Positions 53,568-62,731 of a stretch of 64,000 bases of DNA are shown here, one piece after another (the first letter of the stretch is position 1; every line of letters begins with the position of its first letter). Under the pieces are notes generated by a model, which worked only from the letters and a program-made list of their open reading frames with translations, was not told the origin of the DNA and searched no databases. A program made the translations under genes and the position numbers. Origin of the DNA: Fulvivirga ulvae (GTDB lineage: Bacteria; Bacteroidota; Bacteroidia; Cytophagales; Cyclobacteriaceae); assembly GCF_021389975.1 (NCBI RefSeq), contig NZ_CP089981.1, positions 4,551,501-4,615,500 of the forward strand. Direction: 5' to 3'.

Positions 53568-54668
53568 ATGAAAAAATTCAACCTTACAACTTTAATGAAG
53601 CGTCTTACGGCGTTAGCTATGGTTGCCGTGATGTTTGTGCTTACCGGATGTGGTGATGACGATGATGGTGGAGAACCTGCGCCAACATTGAACTTATACG
53701 AAACCATGTCTGCAGAAAGTGACCTTACTCAGATAAAATCTTATATAGACGCTGATGCCGATCTGAAAGCCATGCTGGAAGGAAATACAGAATATACTTT
53801 CTTCGCTCCAAATGATGCAGCATTTGCAAAACTGGAAACTTTGTTAGGCACTGGTTTAGAAACAGTAGCTCCGCAAATAGTATCTCAGGTATTAATGTTC
53901 CATTTTGCTCAAGGCGCAAAAACTCAGGCTGAGCTTACCGGTTCATCTGTGGTTACTGAGCAGGGAGAGAGCGTTGTGGCGGATGCAAACGGGAATATCA
54001 CCACTGGTGGTTCTGATGAAGAAGTACTTTTCACTGAGGCAAATATCAGAGCAACCAACGGTATCATGCATAAAGTAGAGACTATTCTTATACCACCTAC
54101 AATTTATGCCTCAATTGGTGTAAACCTTGGTAAATTATCTCAGGCTGTTTTATTAAGCGCTAACTTCACTACTTTAGCTTCTGCTGTTGCTAAAGCTGAT
54201 ACTTACGCTGCTGATAACTCACTGCCAACAATTACTTCATACCTGACAGGAGATACTGAGTACACTTTATTTGCTCCTACCAATGAGACTTTTGCAGCTA
54301 TTAATTCAGACCCTGCTGTTGTATTAGCAGCATACACTGCTCAGCAGTGGTATGGCATCCTTAGCAATCACTTTGTTGCTGATGATGGAAATGCAGGTGA
54401 TGACAATGTAACTGTTGATGAAGACGAACTTACAACAGGAGCAACATTTACTACTAAAGTAGGTGCGACATTACAAATATTTAATAATACTTCTATTATA
54501 CCAGCTGATAATGGTGTAGGAATTTACATTGATAGCAATGGAGATGTTGATTTGGGAGATAGTGGAACCTTCTCAAACTTCGACGCTGAGGTAGCTCTTC
54601 TTGATGCTTTTGAAGGCGCTAATGGTAAACTTCATGTTATTGCCGGAGTTTTAGCTCCTCCTATGTAA
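53568..54668 (+). CDS. Lipoprotein with two fasciclin (FAS1) domains
   Basis: The 366-residue protein has a lipoprotein signal with lipobox LTGC near residues 25-28 followed by an acidic GDDDDGGE stretch that can mark surface-exposed lipoproteins in Bacteroidota. Two FAS1 domains follow, at about 38-180 and 195-365, each with a YT.FAPND.AF or YTLFAPTNETF H1 motif and a late NG..H......PP H2 motif. FAS1 domains mediate adhesion. A strong terminator lies 30 bp after the stop. Confidence 0.93.
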   Translation: MKKFNLTTLMKRLTALAMVAVMFVLTGCGDDDDGGEPAPTLNLYETMSAESDLTQIKSYIDADADLKAMLEGNTEYTFFAPNDAAFAKLETLLGTGLETVAPQIVSQVLMFHFAQGAKTQAELTGSSVVTEQGESVVADANGNITTGGSDEEVLFTEANIRATNGIMHKVETILIPPTIYASIGVNLGKLSQAVLLSANFTTLASAVAKADTYAADNSLPTITSYLTGDTEYTLFAPTNETFAAINSDPAVVLAAYTAQQWYGILSNHFVADDGNAGDDNVTVDEDELTTGATFTTKVGATLQIFNNTSIIPADNGVGIYIDSNGDVDLGDSGTFSNFDAEVALLDAFEGANGKLHVIAGVLAPPM

Positions 54669-54696
54669 TACCAGATATTATTTGATCCATATAAAG

Positions 54697-54733
54697 GCCG
54701 TCTTGAAACTTGTTTTCAAGGCGGCTTTTTTTT
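54697..54733 (+). terminator. Rho-independent terminator of the fasciclin gene
   Basis: A 12-base stem (GCCGTCTTGAAA with TTTCAAGGCGGC, one G-U pair) is followed by eight T residues. Confidence 0.9.
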
Positions 54734-55210
54734 GAACATTTGCTTCGATGGGATTTTCCTTAAATACCATACTCTATAAGTTCACCTCCAGCCCTAAAAG
54801 GGCTGTCTATCAGCAAAAGGTGGAGCCTTTTGTATGGCATGTATCTGGTCAAAAGGCCTGAAAGGCTGGAATTATTACTGCTTTGAAGATATAATCTATT
54901 TCCGGTGCTATAGAGCAACTCCCACCCGGTGGTTTGTCCTCCGACAGCCACCTTTCGGTGAGATATTTCAGTTTGAGCCACTACCTGCTGCCAATGCTTC
55001 TCATAAGCCAGGCTTTACCAAACTTTCAAAAGTTTAGTAAAGCCGCAATTTAGTTCTGTTCATTATAATTCTAAACCAATTCTAAACCAATGATAAAGAT
55101 TGTGCATAGAAGGGGTAGGAGAGGGATTTTAGACGGGAACCGCAATAAATCAAGCACTTGGATATTTTGTGAGGTGTTTAGGGAAAACTTTCCACTTTGA
55201 TATAAATAAA
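54734..55210. other. Intergenic region with repeat-like hairpins
   Basis: No credible gene. It contains an AGCCCT-AAA-AGGGCT hairpin near 54791, a GGCCTGAAAGGC segment, and at 55011-55044 a 16-base imperfect stem GGCTTTACCAAACTTT / AAAGTTTAGTAAAGCC. The style (AGCCC..GGGCT stems) is reminiscent of REP-like intergenic elements of Bacteroidota, but only decayed fragments are visible. Confidence 0.45.
55011..55044. repeat. Near-perfect 16-bp stem in the intergenic region
   Basis: One mismatch in 16 bases, with a two-base loop, so the tip opens in practice. The outer GGCTT/AAGCC recalls the AGGCTT...AAGCCT stems at 12615 and 47531. Confidence 0.5.
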
Positions 55211-55235
55211 GAAGGTGCCCTTTTGAGGCACCTTC
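55211..55235 (-). terminator. Terminator of the TonB receptor gene
   Basis: On the minus strand a nine-base stem GAAGGTGCC/GGCACCTTC with a seven-base loop is followed by a T-rich run, 24 bp after the stop. Confidence 0.85.
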
Positions 55236-55258
55236 CAAACATTTCTTTGCTGTTTAGT

Positions 55259-58141
55259 TTAGTTCATTAACTCATCAAAAGTAACTGAGATGTAGTAAAT
55301 ACCACCTATGTTTGGTCCACCCAAACTTTGGATGTAATAGTCATTCAGTACGTTTGACCCACCTAACTTAACAATAGACTTTAGATCTTTAAGTTTGTAG
55401 CTTACCTGTGCATCGAGAGTGCTGTAAGACGGTACAGGTCCCTGAGCAAAAGAAGACTCCCACTCAAACGCTTCCTGCCATCTGTAAGTAATGTTAAAAC
55501 CAAGCTTATCTGTTAGCTTACGGTTGGCAAAACTAATGTTAAATTTATGCTCAGGAGTGTTAAACTCAGACAGACCATTGTCGATTTCATCATTCAATTT
55601 GCTCCAGGTATAGTTACCATTTAAGGTAAAGTTGCTAGGTAAATTATATGTTAAGCCTAATGCAGCACCCTGAGAGCTAACTTCCTGGTCAAAATTAGTG
55701 TAGATCTGGAAAGTGTTGGCTGACGTTCCGTTTAGCAAAGAAGCTCCTGCGGCCGGATTAGTCGCAACATCTGCACTCGCTTTTCTCACTTGTATCTGAG
55801 TGATGAAGTCGTTGTAAATGTTGTAGTAATACGCAAGGTCAATCATCAGCTTGTTTGCAATCAAACTCTTATAACCAATCTCAAAAGATTTTACCTGTTC
55901 TGGTTTTACAGGGTCAAACTCTGTAAAAGGGACAAGCAGAGCTATGTTCGCTTCATCAGTAGGGCTGGTACCGGTTGCAAATATCCTCGAAGTATAAGCA
56001 GTAACCGACTCTCTTGTATATGCATTTTCAGTGATGTTATACTTTTCCGCTGATTCAGGCAAACCTCCCAAAAGTCTGGCTGTTAAGATATCCAGGTCTA
56101 TGTATTGTCCTTGTGTAGTAGGAATTCTGAAACCGGTCTGGAATGAGGCACGAATGTTATGGTTTTCAGCAATGGTTAATACACCGGAAATTCTTGGGTT
56201 AAACTGTCCGTCAAAGTTTTCATTTTTATCATATCTTAATGATCCTGTTAACTTCAAATTGTCAATTACCCTTTTGCTTGCCTGTACGTAAGCTCCATAT
56301 TCTTTGATGGTCAGGCCGCCCTCGTCGTCGAAAATTGTTCCGTTTGAATTGAGTGAAAACATGCGATAACTTCCACCGGCCTGTAATTCCATAAAATCAA
56401 TTTCATTTTTGAAATCATACTGACCTTCTATATGGTACAGGTTAGAAGCATCGTCAAACTTGGGGCCGAACGGTACAACGCCGTTAATCTGGCCTTCTTT
56501 GATTTCAGTAAACCTTTCTGAATTCTCATCCAATGGATATAATTGATTGAGCATAATATCTCTTGCATATTCATGCGCGGCTATTTGCTGCTGAAGCGTT
56601 ACACTGTTCGGATCATCCTCTTTACGGTAACCTTGGTTGTAAAGATACTCTAAATAGTACAGAGGGTATTGAGTCAGGTAGTTGGAAACGTCACCTCCAA
56701 AGCGTACGTCATTGATTTTTTTACCCAGGAATTCGGCAATGTAAGAGTCACCTGATTTTTCCCTTGTGGTATATGCTCTTACAAAGAAGTTGTCACTTCT
56801 TAACTGTAATCGATGCTGCTGAATTTCGAAATTGGCCAGTGAATAACGTTGAGCCCCTGTGTACACACTGGTACCAAATCCACCATTGTACAGGTAACTC
56901 AGTTCAAGTTTATCGGTTAGCCTGTAGAATAAACCCACGTTTCCTTTAATATTTTCTGCTCCATAGTCTACAACATTCTCTTCTCTGTAGCTTGGTGCAG
57001 AAACTACATGGTTTGGAAGGAAACCACTTTGAGCCATTAACCACGCGGTCTGACCGGAAGAATAGAAACCAGCTCCGGAAGACGCGAGAGTTTGCCATCC
57101 TACGTTACCAGGTGTAGTTGCACTGAATCTCAGGATGTTCATGTTTAGTGATGCTTCGTCTCCCATGTAATGCAAGCGATCCGGTCCCGGGTTGAAAGGG
57201 AAGCCTTCAGGGGTCAGGTTAGCATTTCTGTCAAATGTACTTGTTCCATGCCAGTCATCTGCACGGGAATAGGCGAAGTTAACCTTGAAAGCAAACTTGT
57301 TATTGTAAGCTTTGGCATATCTTACTGCAACATTATACATTGGCGAGGCATCCTGATCTGCTTCTGATCCCACATGGTTTACACCTATTTTAGCCATTGC
57401 ACTTGCTCCCTGGTACTCAAACGGACTTTTACTATTTACCAGTAATATACCGTTAAAAGCGTTTGGTCCGTAAAGAGCAGAGGCAGCTCCGGGGATTAGC
57501 TCAACGCTTTCCACATCAAGCTCAGAGGGGCCATTGAGGTTACCGATAGGGAAGTTCAGGGCGGGAGCCTGGGTATCCATACCATCAGTGAGCTGCACGA
57601 AACGGGTATTACCGGTAGAGGCAAAACCACGGGCATTTATAATTTGGAAGTTAATACTACTGGAAGCCACATCAACACCTTTAAGGTTGGCTATTCCTTT
57701 GTAATAATCATCGGATGCTGTGTTTTGAACCGCAAGGATATCCATTTTTTCGATGGATACCGGGGATTCAAGTATGCTTTCTTCAACCCTTGAAGCTGAA
57801 ATTACCACTTCCTGGCCAAGCATGGTTTGTTCTGCCAACGATACTTCAAGCCCTGAGGTGCTGGCATTGGTAATTTGGATCTCCTTGGATTCAAAGCCAA
57901 TAAATGAAAATACCAATATTAACGGGGGAGTGTCATTAACCTGTAGATTAAATTCTCCATTTGCATTGGTTATGGTACCAATTACTTTTCCTTTCACAAT
58001 AATGTTGACACCGGCCAGAGGCTCTCCCGTTCCTTCCTCCACCACTTTGCCTGAGATGGCGGTTTGAGCGTTTGCTTGTATGCTCAAACTAAAAAACAGC
58101 AGGAAGGAAACCACTAGAGTTTTAGTAAAAAATTTCTTCAT
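55259..58141 (-). CDS. TonB-dependent receptor with carboxypeptidase-like regulatory domain
   Basis: I place the start at 58141 (MKKFFTKTLVV); the upstream in-frame residues are not signal-like. The 960-residue protein has a signal peptide (1-25), a CarboxypepD_reg-like domain at about 26-105 (ISGKVVEEGTGEPLAGVNIIVKG), a plug domain at about 115-225 with VQLTDGMD and a barrel ending with YYISVTFDELMN. This is the SusC-type N-terminal build, but no SusD gene is adjacent. The cargo is unknown. It has a clear terminator downstream. Confidence 0.93.
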   Translation of the reverse strand: MKKFFTKTLVVSFLLFFSLSIQANAQTAISGKVVEEGTGEPLAGVNIIVKGKVIGTITNANGEFNLQVNDTPPLILVFSFIGFESKEIQITNASTSGLEVSLAEQTMLGQEVVISASRVEESILESPVSIEKMDILAVQNTASDDYYKGIANLKGVDVASSSINFQIINARGFASTGNTRFVQLTDGMDTQAPALNFPIGNLNGPSELDVESVELIPGAASALYGPNAFNGILLVNSKSPFEYQGASAMAKIGVNHVGSEADQDASPMYNVAVRYAKAYNNKFAFKVNFAYSRADDWHGTSTFDRNANLTPEGFPFNPGPDRLHYMGDEASLNMNILRFSATTPGNVGWQTLASSGAGFYSSGQTAWLMAQSGFLPNHVVSAPSYREENVVDYGAENIKGNVGLFYRLTDKLELSYLYNGGFGTSVYTGAQRYSLANFEIQQHRLQLRSDNFFVRAYTTREKSGDSYIAEFLGKKINDVRFGGDVSNYLTQYPLYYLEYLYNQGYRKEDDPNSVTLQQQIAAHEYARDIMLNQLYPLDENSERFTEIKEGQINGVVPFGPKFDDASNLYHIEGQYDFKNEIDFMELQAGGSYRMFSLNSNGTIFDDEGGLTIKEYGAYVQASKRVIDNLKLTGSLRYDKNENFDGQFNPRISGVLTIAENHNIRASFQTGFRIPTTQGQYIDLDILTARLLGGLPESAEKYNITENAYTRESVTAYTSRIFATGTSPTDEANIALLVPFTEFDPVKPEQVKSFEIGYKSLIANKLMIDLAYYYNIYNDFITQIQVRKASADVATNPAAGASLLNGTSANTFQIYTNFDQEVSSQGAALGLTYNLPSNFTLNGNYTWSKLNDEIDNGLSEFNTPEHKFNISFANRKLTDKLGFNITYRWQEAFEWESSFAQGPVPSYSTLDAQVSYKLKDLKSIVKLGGSNVLNDYYIQSLGGPNIGGIYYISVTFDELMN

Positions 58142-58295
58142 AGTTTCGAGGTTAATAACAGAATAATTACTTTGGTTTACTTTAAATAGCAATAAATTTG
58201 TTTAAAATATGCTCAATGTACGAGATTTTATTTTAAATAGTAAGCATGCATACCTTTTTTTCGGAATCGGTTGCAGAAAGCCTATGAGCGGTTTA

Positions 58296-58634
58296 TTACT
58301 GACCTTCAGCTTCTTTTCTTAAATATTCGGCCAGTTTTTCGCACAGATCATTCATTTGATTTGACATAAACTCATCTCCCGTGCTATTGAGTATGGTTTG
58401 TGCCATACCACCAAGACAATCTACATAAAACCTTTTCATCTGGTCAACCGGCATTTCTTTAGTCCACAGGTCAATACGCATGGTATTCATTTGCTCATGG
58501 TCCCAAAGCGAAACAGTGATGGATTTCGTTTCAGAAAGATTTCCATCTGGCTTTTCCGTTGCATTCCAGGTTATTTTTTCCGGAATATTGTCGTTATCTA
58601 ACTCTACAGTAAAATTTATTTCTGATTTTTTCAT
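58296..58634 (-). CDS. gldC: Gliding motility protein GldC
   Basis: I place the start at 58634 (MKKSEINF), matching the family. The 112-residue protein has the GldC pattern: KSEI.FTVELD...IPEKITWNATEKPD, then the conserved MRIDLWTKEMPVDQMKRFYVDCLGGMAQT and a C-terminal helix. GldC is a small cytosolic protein of unknown mechanism that improves gliding in Flavobacterium. It follows the CoA-transferase genes in the same direction by 91 bp, so it may be read through from them. Confidence 0.92.
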   Translation of the reverse strand: MKKSEINFTVELDNDNIPEKITWNATEKPDGNLSETKSITVSLWDHEQMNTMRIDLWTKEMPVDQMKRFYVDCLGGMAQTILNSTGDEFMSNQMNDLCEKLAEYLRKEAEGQ

Positions 58635-58725
58635 TGTTATTGTTTCTTGCTTATTCAATTTACTATTTACCATTCACTCTTCTCTGCAACTCTTCTCTGC
58701 TTACTGTTAGCCGATTGCCGAATGC

Positions 58726-59385
58726 CTAGATTTTCATTTCCGGGATATCGCCTTCTACCACTAATTTACCAGCCGTAGCTTCTTTGATTTCATCGACAGA
58801 TACGCCTGGAGCTCTTTCCAGAAGTTTGAAGCCCCCCTGTGGCATAACTTCCAGTACAGCAAGATCCGTTACGATCTTTTTTACACAATTAATCCCGGTA
58901 ATTGGCAATGAACACTCTTTCAATAGCTTTGATTCGCCAGAGCGGCTTTTGTGTTGCATAGCTACAATAATGTTCTCCGCAGACGCCACGAGGTCCATCG
59001 CGCCTCCCATGCCCTTGACCATTTTGCCAGGTATTTTCCAGTTGGCAATGTCGCCATTTTCAGATACTTCCATAGCGCCAAGTATCGTCAGGTGGACATG
59101 GCCACCACGGATCATGGCAAAGCTTTCTGATGAATTGAACAACGATGAACCCGGTAACATCGTAACGGTTTGTTTGCCGGCATTGATCAGGTCGGCATCT
59201 ACCTGCTCTTCGTGAGGAAACCTGCCTATACCAAGTAGTCCGTTTTCCGATTGGAGTACCACCTCAATATCATCGGGGATGTAGTTGGCTACCAATGTAG
59301 GTATACCTATACCAAGGTTTATATATGATCCGTCTTTAACTTCCTGTGCTATTCTTTTTGCTATTCCTATTTTATCTAGTGCCAT
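58726..59385 (-). CDS. scoB: 3-oxoacid CoA-transferase, subunit B
   Basis: The 219-residue protein has the beta-subunit pattern of family I CoA-transferases: LGIGIPTLVANYI, QSENGLLGIG with the catalytic Glu (about residue 46), SAESFAMIRGGH-like SSESFAMIRGGHV and a KGMGGAMDLV loop. With subunit A it moves CoA from succinyl-CoA to acetoacetate or a related 3-oxoacid, for ketone-body or amino-acid breakdown. It starts 11 bp after the A subunit gene. Confidence 0.95.
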   Translation of the reverse strand: MALDKIGIAKRIAQEVKDGSYINLGIGIPTLVANYIPDDIEVVLQSENGLLGIGRFPHEEQVDADLINAGKQTVTMLPGSSLFNSSESFAMIRGGHVHLTILGAMEVSENGDIANWKIPGKMVKGMGGAMDLVASAENIIVAMQHKSRSGESKLLKECSLPITGINCVKKIVTDLAVLEVMPQGGFKLLERAPGVSVDEIKEATAGKLVVEGDIPEMKI

Positions 59386-59396
59386 GGTTTTAGGGG

Positions 59397-60098
59397 TTAG
59401 TTTCTGGGAGTTACAGTTCTTTGTTCAATTCGCTTTTCATAGTCTTTACCTTCAAAGATCCTTTGAACATAAATACCTGGCGTATGGATCTCATTCGGAT
59501 CCAGCTTACCTGCGGGTACCAGCTCTTCCACTTCTGCAATAGTTATTTTCCCTGCAGCTGCCATCATAGGGTTAAAGTTTCGGGCAGTACCTTTGTATAC
59601 GAGGTTGCCGGCAGTATCACCCTTCCATGCTTTTACCAAAGCGAAATCTGCCTGTAACCATTCTTCCATCAGGTATTTTTTGCCATGAAACTCCCTTACC
59701 TCTTTGCCTTCGGCTACCTCTGTGCCATATCCTGCCGGGGTGAAAAATGCAGGGATACCCGCTCCGCCTGCTCTTATGCGCTCCGCCAGGGTACCTTGCG
59801 GCAGGAGATCGACTTCCAGCTCTCCGGCAAGCAGTTGCCTTTCGAATTCGGCGTTTTCACCTACATAGGAAGATATCATTTTTTTTACCTGACGGGTCTT
59901 TAACATCAGGCCAATCCCGAAGTCATCAACACCGGCATTATTGGAAATACAGGTCAGGCCCTTTACACCTGTTTTTAATAATGCACTAATACAATTTTCG
60001 GGGATACCGCATAAGCCAAAGCCTCCCAGCATCAGCACAGCGTTATCCTTAATGTCTTTTACGGCTTCATCAGCGCCGCTTATAACCTTATTAATCAT
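59397..60098 (-). CDS. scoA: 3-oxoacid CoA-transferase, subunit A
   Basis: The 233-residue protein has LGGFGLCGIPENCI (the CoA-transferase GxGxxG region), SNNAGVDDFGIGLML, SYVGENAEFERQLL and AGIPAFFTPAGYGTEVAEGKE, all typical of the alpha subunit. It pairs with the B subunit encoded next. It starts 29 bp after ribF on the same strand. No regulatory operator of the CRP/FNR type precedes it. Confidence 0.95.
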   Translation of the reverse strand: MINKVISGADEAVKDIKDNAVLMLGGFGLCGIPENCISALLKTGVKGLTCISNNAGVDDFGIGLMLKTRQVKKMISSYVGENAEFERQLLAGELEVDLLPQGTLAERIRAGGAGIPAFFTPAGYGTEVAEGKEVREFHGKKYLMEEWLQADFALVKAWKGDTAGNLVYKGTARNFNPMMAAAGKITIAEVEELVPAGKLDPNEIHTPGIYVQRIFEGKDYEKRIEQRTVTPRN

Positions 60099-60127
60099 AA
60101 CCTGGGGTTTTAATTATGAACTAAAAT

Positions 60128-61057
60128 TTACTCATTTAATATTTTAATTGCCAAAGATTTGTCTGACGCCAATTGCTTTTTGAGTTCTTCAACGTCATTG
60201 AATTTGATCTCGTCCCGTATGCGTTTGATGAAATCAATACTTATGGTCTCGCCGTAAATATCTTCATTAAAATTGAAAATGTGGGCTTCAATCGTTTTCG
60301 TTTTACCATTAACGGTTGGCCGGAAGCCTATATTCAACATTCCCTGAAGTACCTGACTTCTATGATGCACCTTTACGGCATATGAGCCGTCGGCGGGGAT
60401 GAGTTTGTGCTGTGAGTCTACTTCAATATTAGCTGTTGGGAAGCCTAGAATTCTCCCTATTTTTTCGCCCTTTACTACACGGCCGCTAATGCTATATGGC
60501 CTGCCGAGGAGCTCAGTGCTTGTGGTTACATCACCTTCCTGTAGGGCTGTTCTTATTTTAGTAGAACTTACACCCACATGATCAATATCCTGTCTTGAAA
60601 TCTCCTCGACATCGAAACCATAAACAGAGGAGTTTTCCTTGAGGTGTTCAAAGCTTCCTTCACGGTTTTTTCCAAAGCGATGATCATAGCCAATTACAAG
60701 TTTTTTGGTTCCTATAGTGTTTACTAAGATTTTTCTTATAAATTCCTCTGAAGTCAGCTTTGAAAATTCTTTGGTAAATGGTATTCTAAGCAAGTGGTTA
60801 ATGCCCTGCTCCCTGAGGAGGTCCGCTTTTTCTTCAAAAGTATTAAGGAGCTTCAGGTCTGTTTGTTCAGGGAATAACACCAGCCGGGGGTGAGGCCAAA
60901 AGGTAATAAGTACTGTTTCTCCGTTATTTTTTCTGGCAATTTCTTTTAGCCTGCTAAGGATTTTCTGATGACCAACATGTACGCCGTCAAAAGTACCGCT
61001 GGTTACCACTGCGTAATCCAGACGTTTAAAATCCTCTATGCCATGATAGATGTTCAT
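60128..61057 (-). CDS. ribF: Bifunctional riboflavin kinase/FAD synthetase
   Basis: The 309-residue protein has an N-terminal FAD synthetase domain (about 1-180) with GTFDGVHVGHQKIL nucleotidyltransferase motif and VSSTKIRTALQEGDV, and a C-terminal riboflavin kinase domain (about 185-305) with GRILGFPTANIE, the PTAN motif and the EAHIFNFNEDIYG segment. It makes FMN and FAD from riboflavin. Its start overlaps the truB stop by four bases, so the two are co-translated. Confidence 0.97.
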   Translation of the reverse strand: MNIYHGIEDFKRLDYAVVTSGTFDGVHVGHQKILSRLKEIARKNNGETVLITFWPHPRLVLFPEQTDLKLLNTFEEKADLLREQGINHLLRIPFTKEFSKLTSEEFIRKILVNTIGTKKLVIGYDHRFGKNREGSFEHLKENSSVYGFDVEEISRQDIDHVGVSSTKIRTALQEGDVTTSTELLGRPYSISGRVVKGEKIGRILGFPTANIEVDSQHKLIPADGSYAVKVHHRSQVLQGMLNIGFRPTVNGKTKTIEAHIFNFNEDIYGETISIDFIKRIRDEIKFNDVEELKKQLASDKSLAIKILNE

Positions 61058-61716
61058 GTTTTGGTTGTAAGCTCTTCAATGGTCTTTGCTTCTTCCACAG
61101 TATAGTTTCCGATCCTCGTTCTTCTAAGTTCGGACAGATAAGCGCCAACGCCAAGAGCTTCTCCAAAATCCCTGGCCAGGCTTCTTATATAGGTGCCTTT
61201 AGAACAGACTACTTTAAAGGACACCTCAGGAAAGCTGATATCAGTAATCTCAAAAAGAGATATTTCAACATCGCGGGATTTGAGTTTTACTTCTTCACCC
61301 TTTCTGGCACTCTCATAGGCCCTTTTGCCTTTTACCTTTATTGCTGAAAAAGCAGGAGGGGTCTGACTGATAACGCCAGTGAACTGAGCCGTTAGTTTAT
61401 AAACCATTTCATCGGTCAGGTGGCTGATATCAGTTTCGCTATCAATCTCAGTTTCCAGGTCAAAGGAAGGTGTGGTTTTACCTACAATCATTTTGCCTGT
61501 ATACTCTTTTTCCTGCGCCTGATATGTATCTATCTGTTTGGTCATTTTGCCTGTGCATAGGATCAACAGGCCTGTGGCCAAAGGATCAAGTGTACCGGCA
61601 TGGCCTATTTTTTTGATCTTTAATGCGTAGCGCAGTTTGTTCACTACATCAAACGATGTCCACTCCAGGGGTTTGTCAACTAAAATTACGCTTCCTTCTG
61701 GCTGTTGTGATGTCAT
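61054..61716 (-). CDS. truB: tRNA pseudouridine-55 synthase
   Basis: The 220-residue protein opens with ILVDKPLEWTSFDVVNKL and has HAGTLDPLATGLLILCTG with the catalytic Asp (residue about 44), Y.GKMIVGKTT and CSKGTYIRSLARDFGEALG. It forms pseudouridine 55 in the T loop of tRNA. It is shorter than proteobacterial TruB because it lacks the C-terminal PUA domain. It follows uppP directly, with a one-base gap. Confidence 0.96.
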   Translation of the reverse strand: MTSQQPEGSVILVDKPLEWTSFDVVNKLRYALKIKKIGHAGTLDPLATGLLILCTGKMTKQIDTYQAQEKEYTGKMIVGKTTPSFDLETEIDSETDISHLTDEMVYKLTAQFTGVISQTPPAFSAIKVKGKRAYESARKGEEVKLKSRDVEISLFEITDISFPEVSFKVVCSKGTYIRSLARDFGEALGVGAYLSELRRTRIGNYTVEEAKTIEELTTKT

Positions 61717-62514
61717 TTAGAAAAGTTGTGCTATTAGAACGGCCGATGCAATAATAAAACAATATATGGCGAAATAGATTAATTTTCCTCTTCTTACAAT
61801 GGCTATCATCCACTGGCACGCCAGTAAGCCTGCAATAAAAGCTGAAATAAAGCCGGCCGCCAAGGTCAGTCCGGAAATGTTTCCTGTTGCCAGTTCCGGA
61901 GCTTCGGCAAATTCGAGTGTTTTTAATAAAGCAGCTCCAAGAATAGGAGGGAGCACCATAAGGAAAGAAAACCTCGTGGCCTTATTTTTTTCTACCCCCA
62001 GGTAAAGGGCGGTTGCAATAGTAGCTCCTGATCTGGAAATTCCGGGGAGGATAGCAATAGTTTGGGCAATTCCTATAATAAGTGCTTTTACAAACGTCAC
62101 TTTATTATCCTTGTCTTTGGTATAGTAGGTAATAGTCAATAGAGTACCTGTTATCAGCAGCATACACGCTACAAAAACAATGTTTCCGCCAAACAAGGCT
62201 TCAATTTTGTCTTCAAACAATACACCTACTATTCCTACGGGGATCATGCTCAGTACAATTTTGGCGGCAAACTGTGTTGATTCATTCCATTGGAATTTGA
62301 AAAGATCCCTGATGATCTCCCAAATGGTTTGTCTGAACACTACAATGGTACTCAGTGCAGTGGCTGCATGTACAATAATGGAGAACAGAAGATTATCACT
62401 ACTTTGAACACCAAGGAAGTAGGAGCCAATTTCGATATGCCCGCTACTGCTAACAGGTAGAAACTCTGTTAATCCCTGGATGATACCAAGGATTATTGCC
62501 TCAAAAAGACTCAT
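61717..62514 (-). CDS. uppP: Undecaprenyl-diphosphatase
   Basis: The 265-residue membrane protein has about eight helices. The BacA/UppP motifs are present: GIIQGLTEFLPVSSSGHIEIG near 11-31 with the catalytic Glu/Ser/His region, and IGIAQTIAILPGISRSGATIAT near 147-168. It dephosphorylates undecaprenyl pyrophosphate for cell-wall synthesis and gives bacitracin resistance when overproduced. It is in a tight operon with the DUF3098 gene and truB. Confidence 0.97.
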   Translation of the reverse strand: MSLFEAIILGIIQGLTEFLPVSSSGHIEIGSYFLGVQSSDNLLFSIIVHAATALSTIVVFRQTIWEIIRDLFKFQWNESTQFAAKIVLSMIPVGIVGVLFEDKIEALFGGNIVFVACMLLITGTLLTITYYTKDKDNKVTFVKALIIGIAQTIAILPGISRSGATIATALYLGVEKNKATRFSFLMVLPPILGAALLKTLEFAEAPELATGNISGLTLAAGFISAFIAGLLACQWMIAIVRRGKLIYFAIYCFIIASAVLIAQLF

Positions 62515-62727
62515 TTATTTTTCTTTAGGATGGTGGAGAAGGGCAAATATCTCAATAATAAATCCAATGAAAACAATGAGGGGCCCCAAGGTAAGGCCAA
62601 GAAAGCCAAACCCGAAAGGATTGGAGTCAAGGCTCATAATAACAAAACCAAGTACCAATACTGCCAGACCGGCAAGCATCAACATGTAATTCTTTCTCCC
62701 AAAGGGCATATTGTTATTTTTGTTCAT
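62515..62727 (-). CDS. DUF3098 small membrane protein
   Basis: A 70-residue protein with two transmembrane helices, with NMPFGRKNYMLMLAGLAVLVLGFVIMS at the start. DUF3098 proteins sit between ftsX and uppP throughout Bacteroidota and may take part in division or envelope assembly; the role is unknown. It starts four bases after ftsX and ends where uppP begins. Confidence 0.9.
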   Translation of the reverse strand: MNKNNNMPFGRKNYMLMLAGLAVLVLGFVIMSLDSNPFGFGFLGLTLGPLIVFIGFIIEIFALLHHPKEK

Positions 62728-62731
62728 AGGT

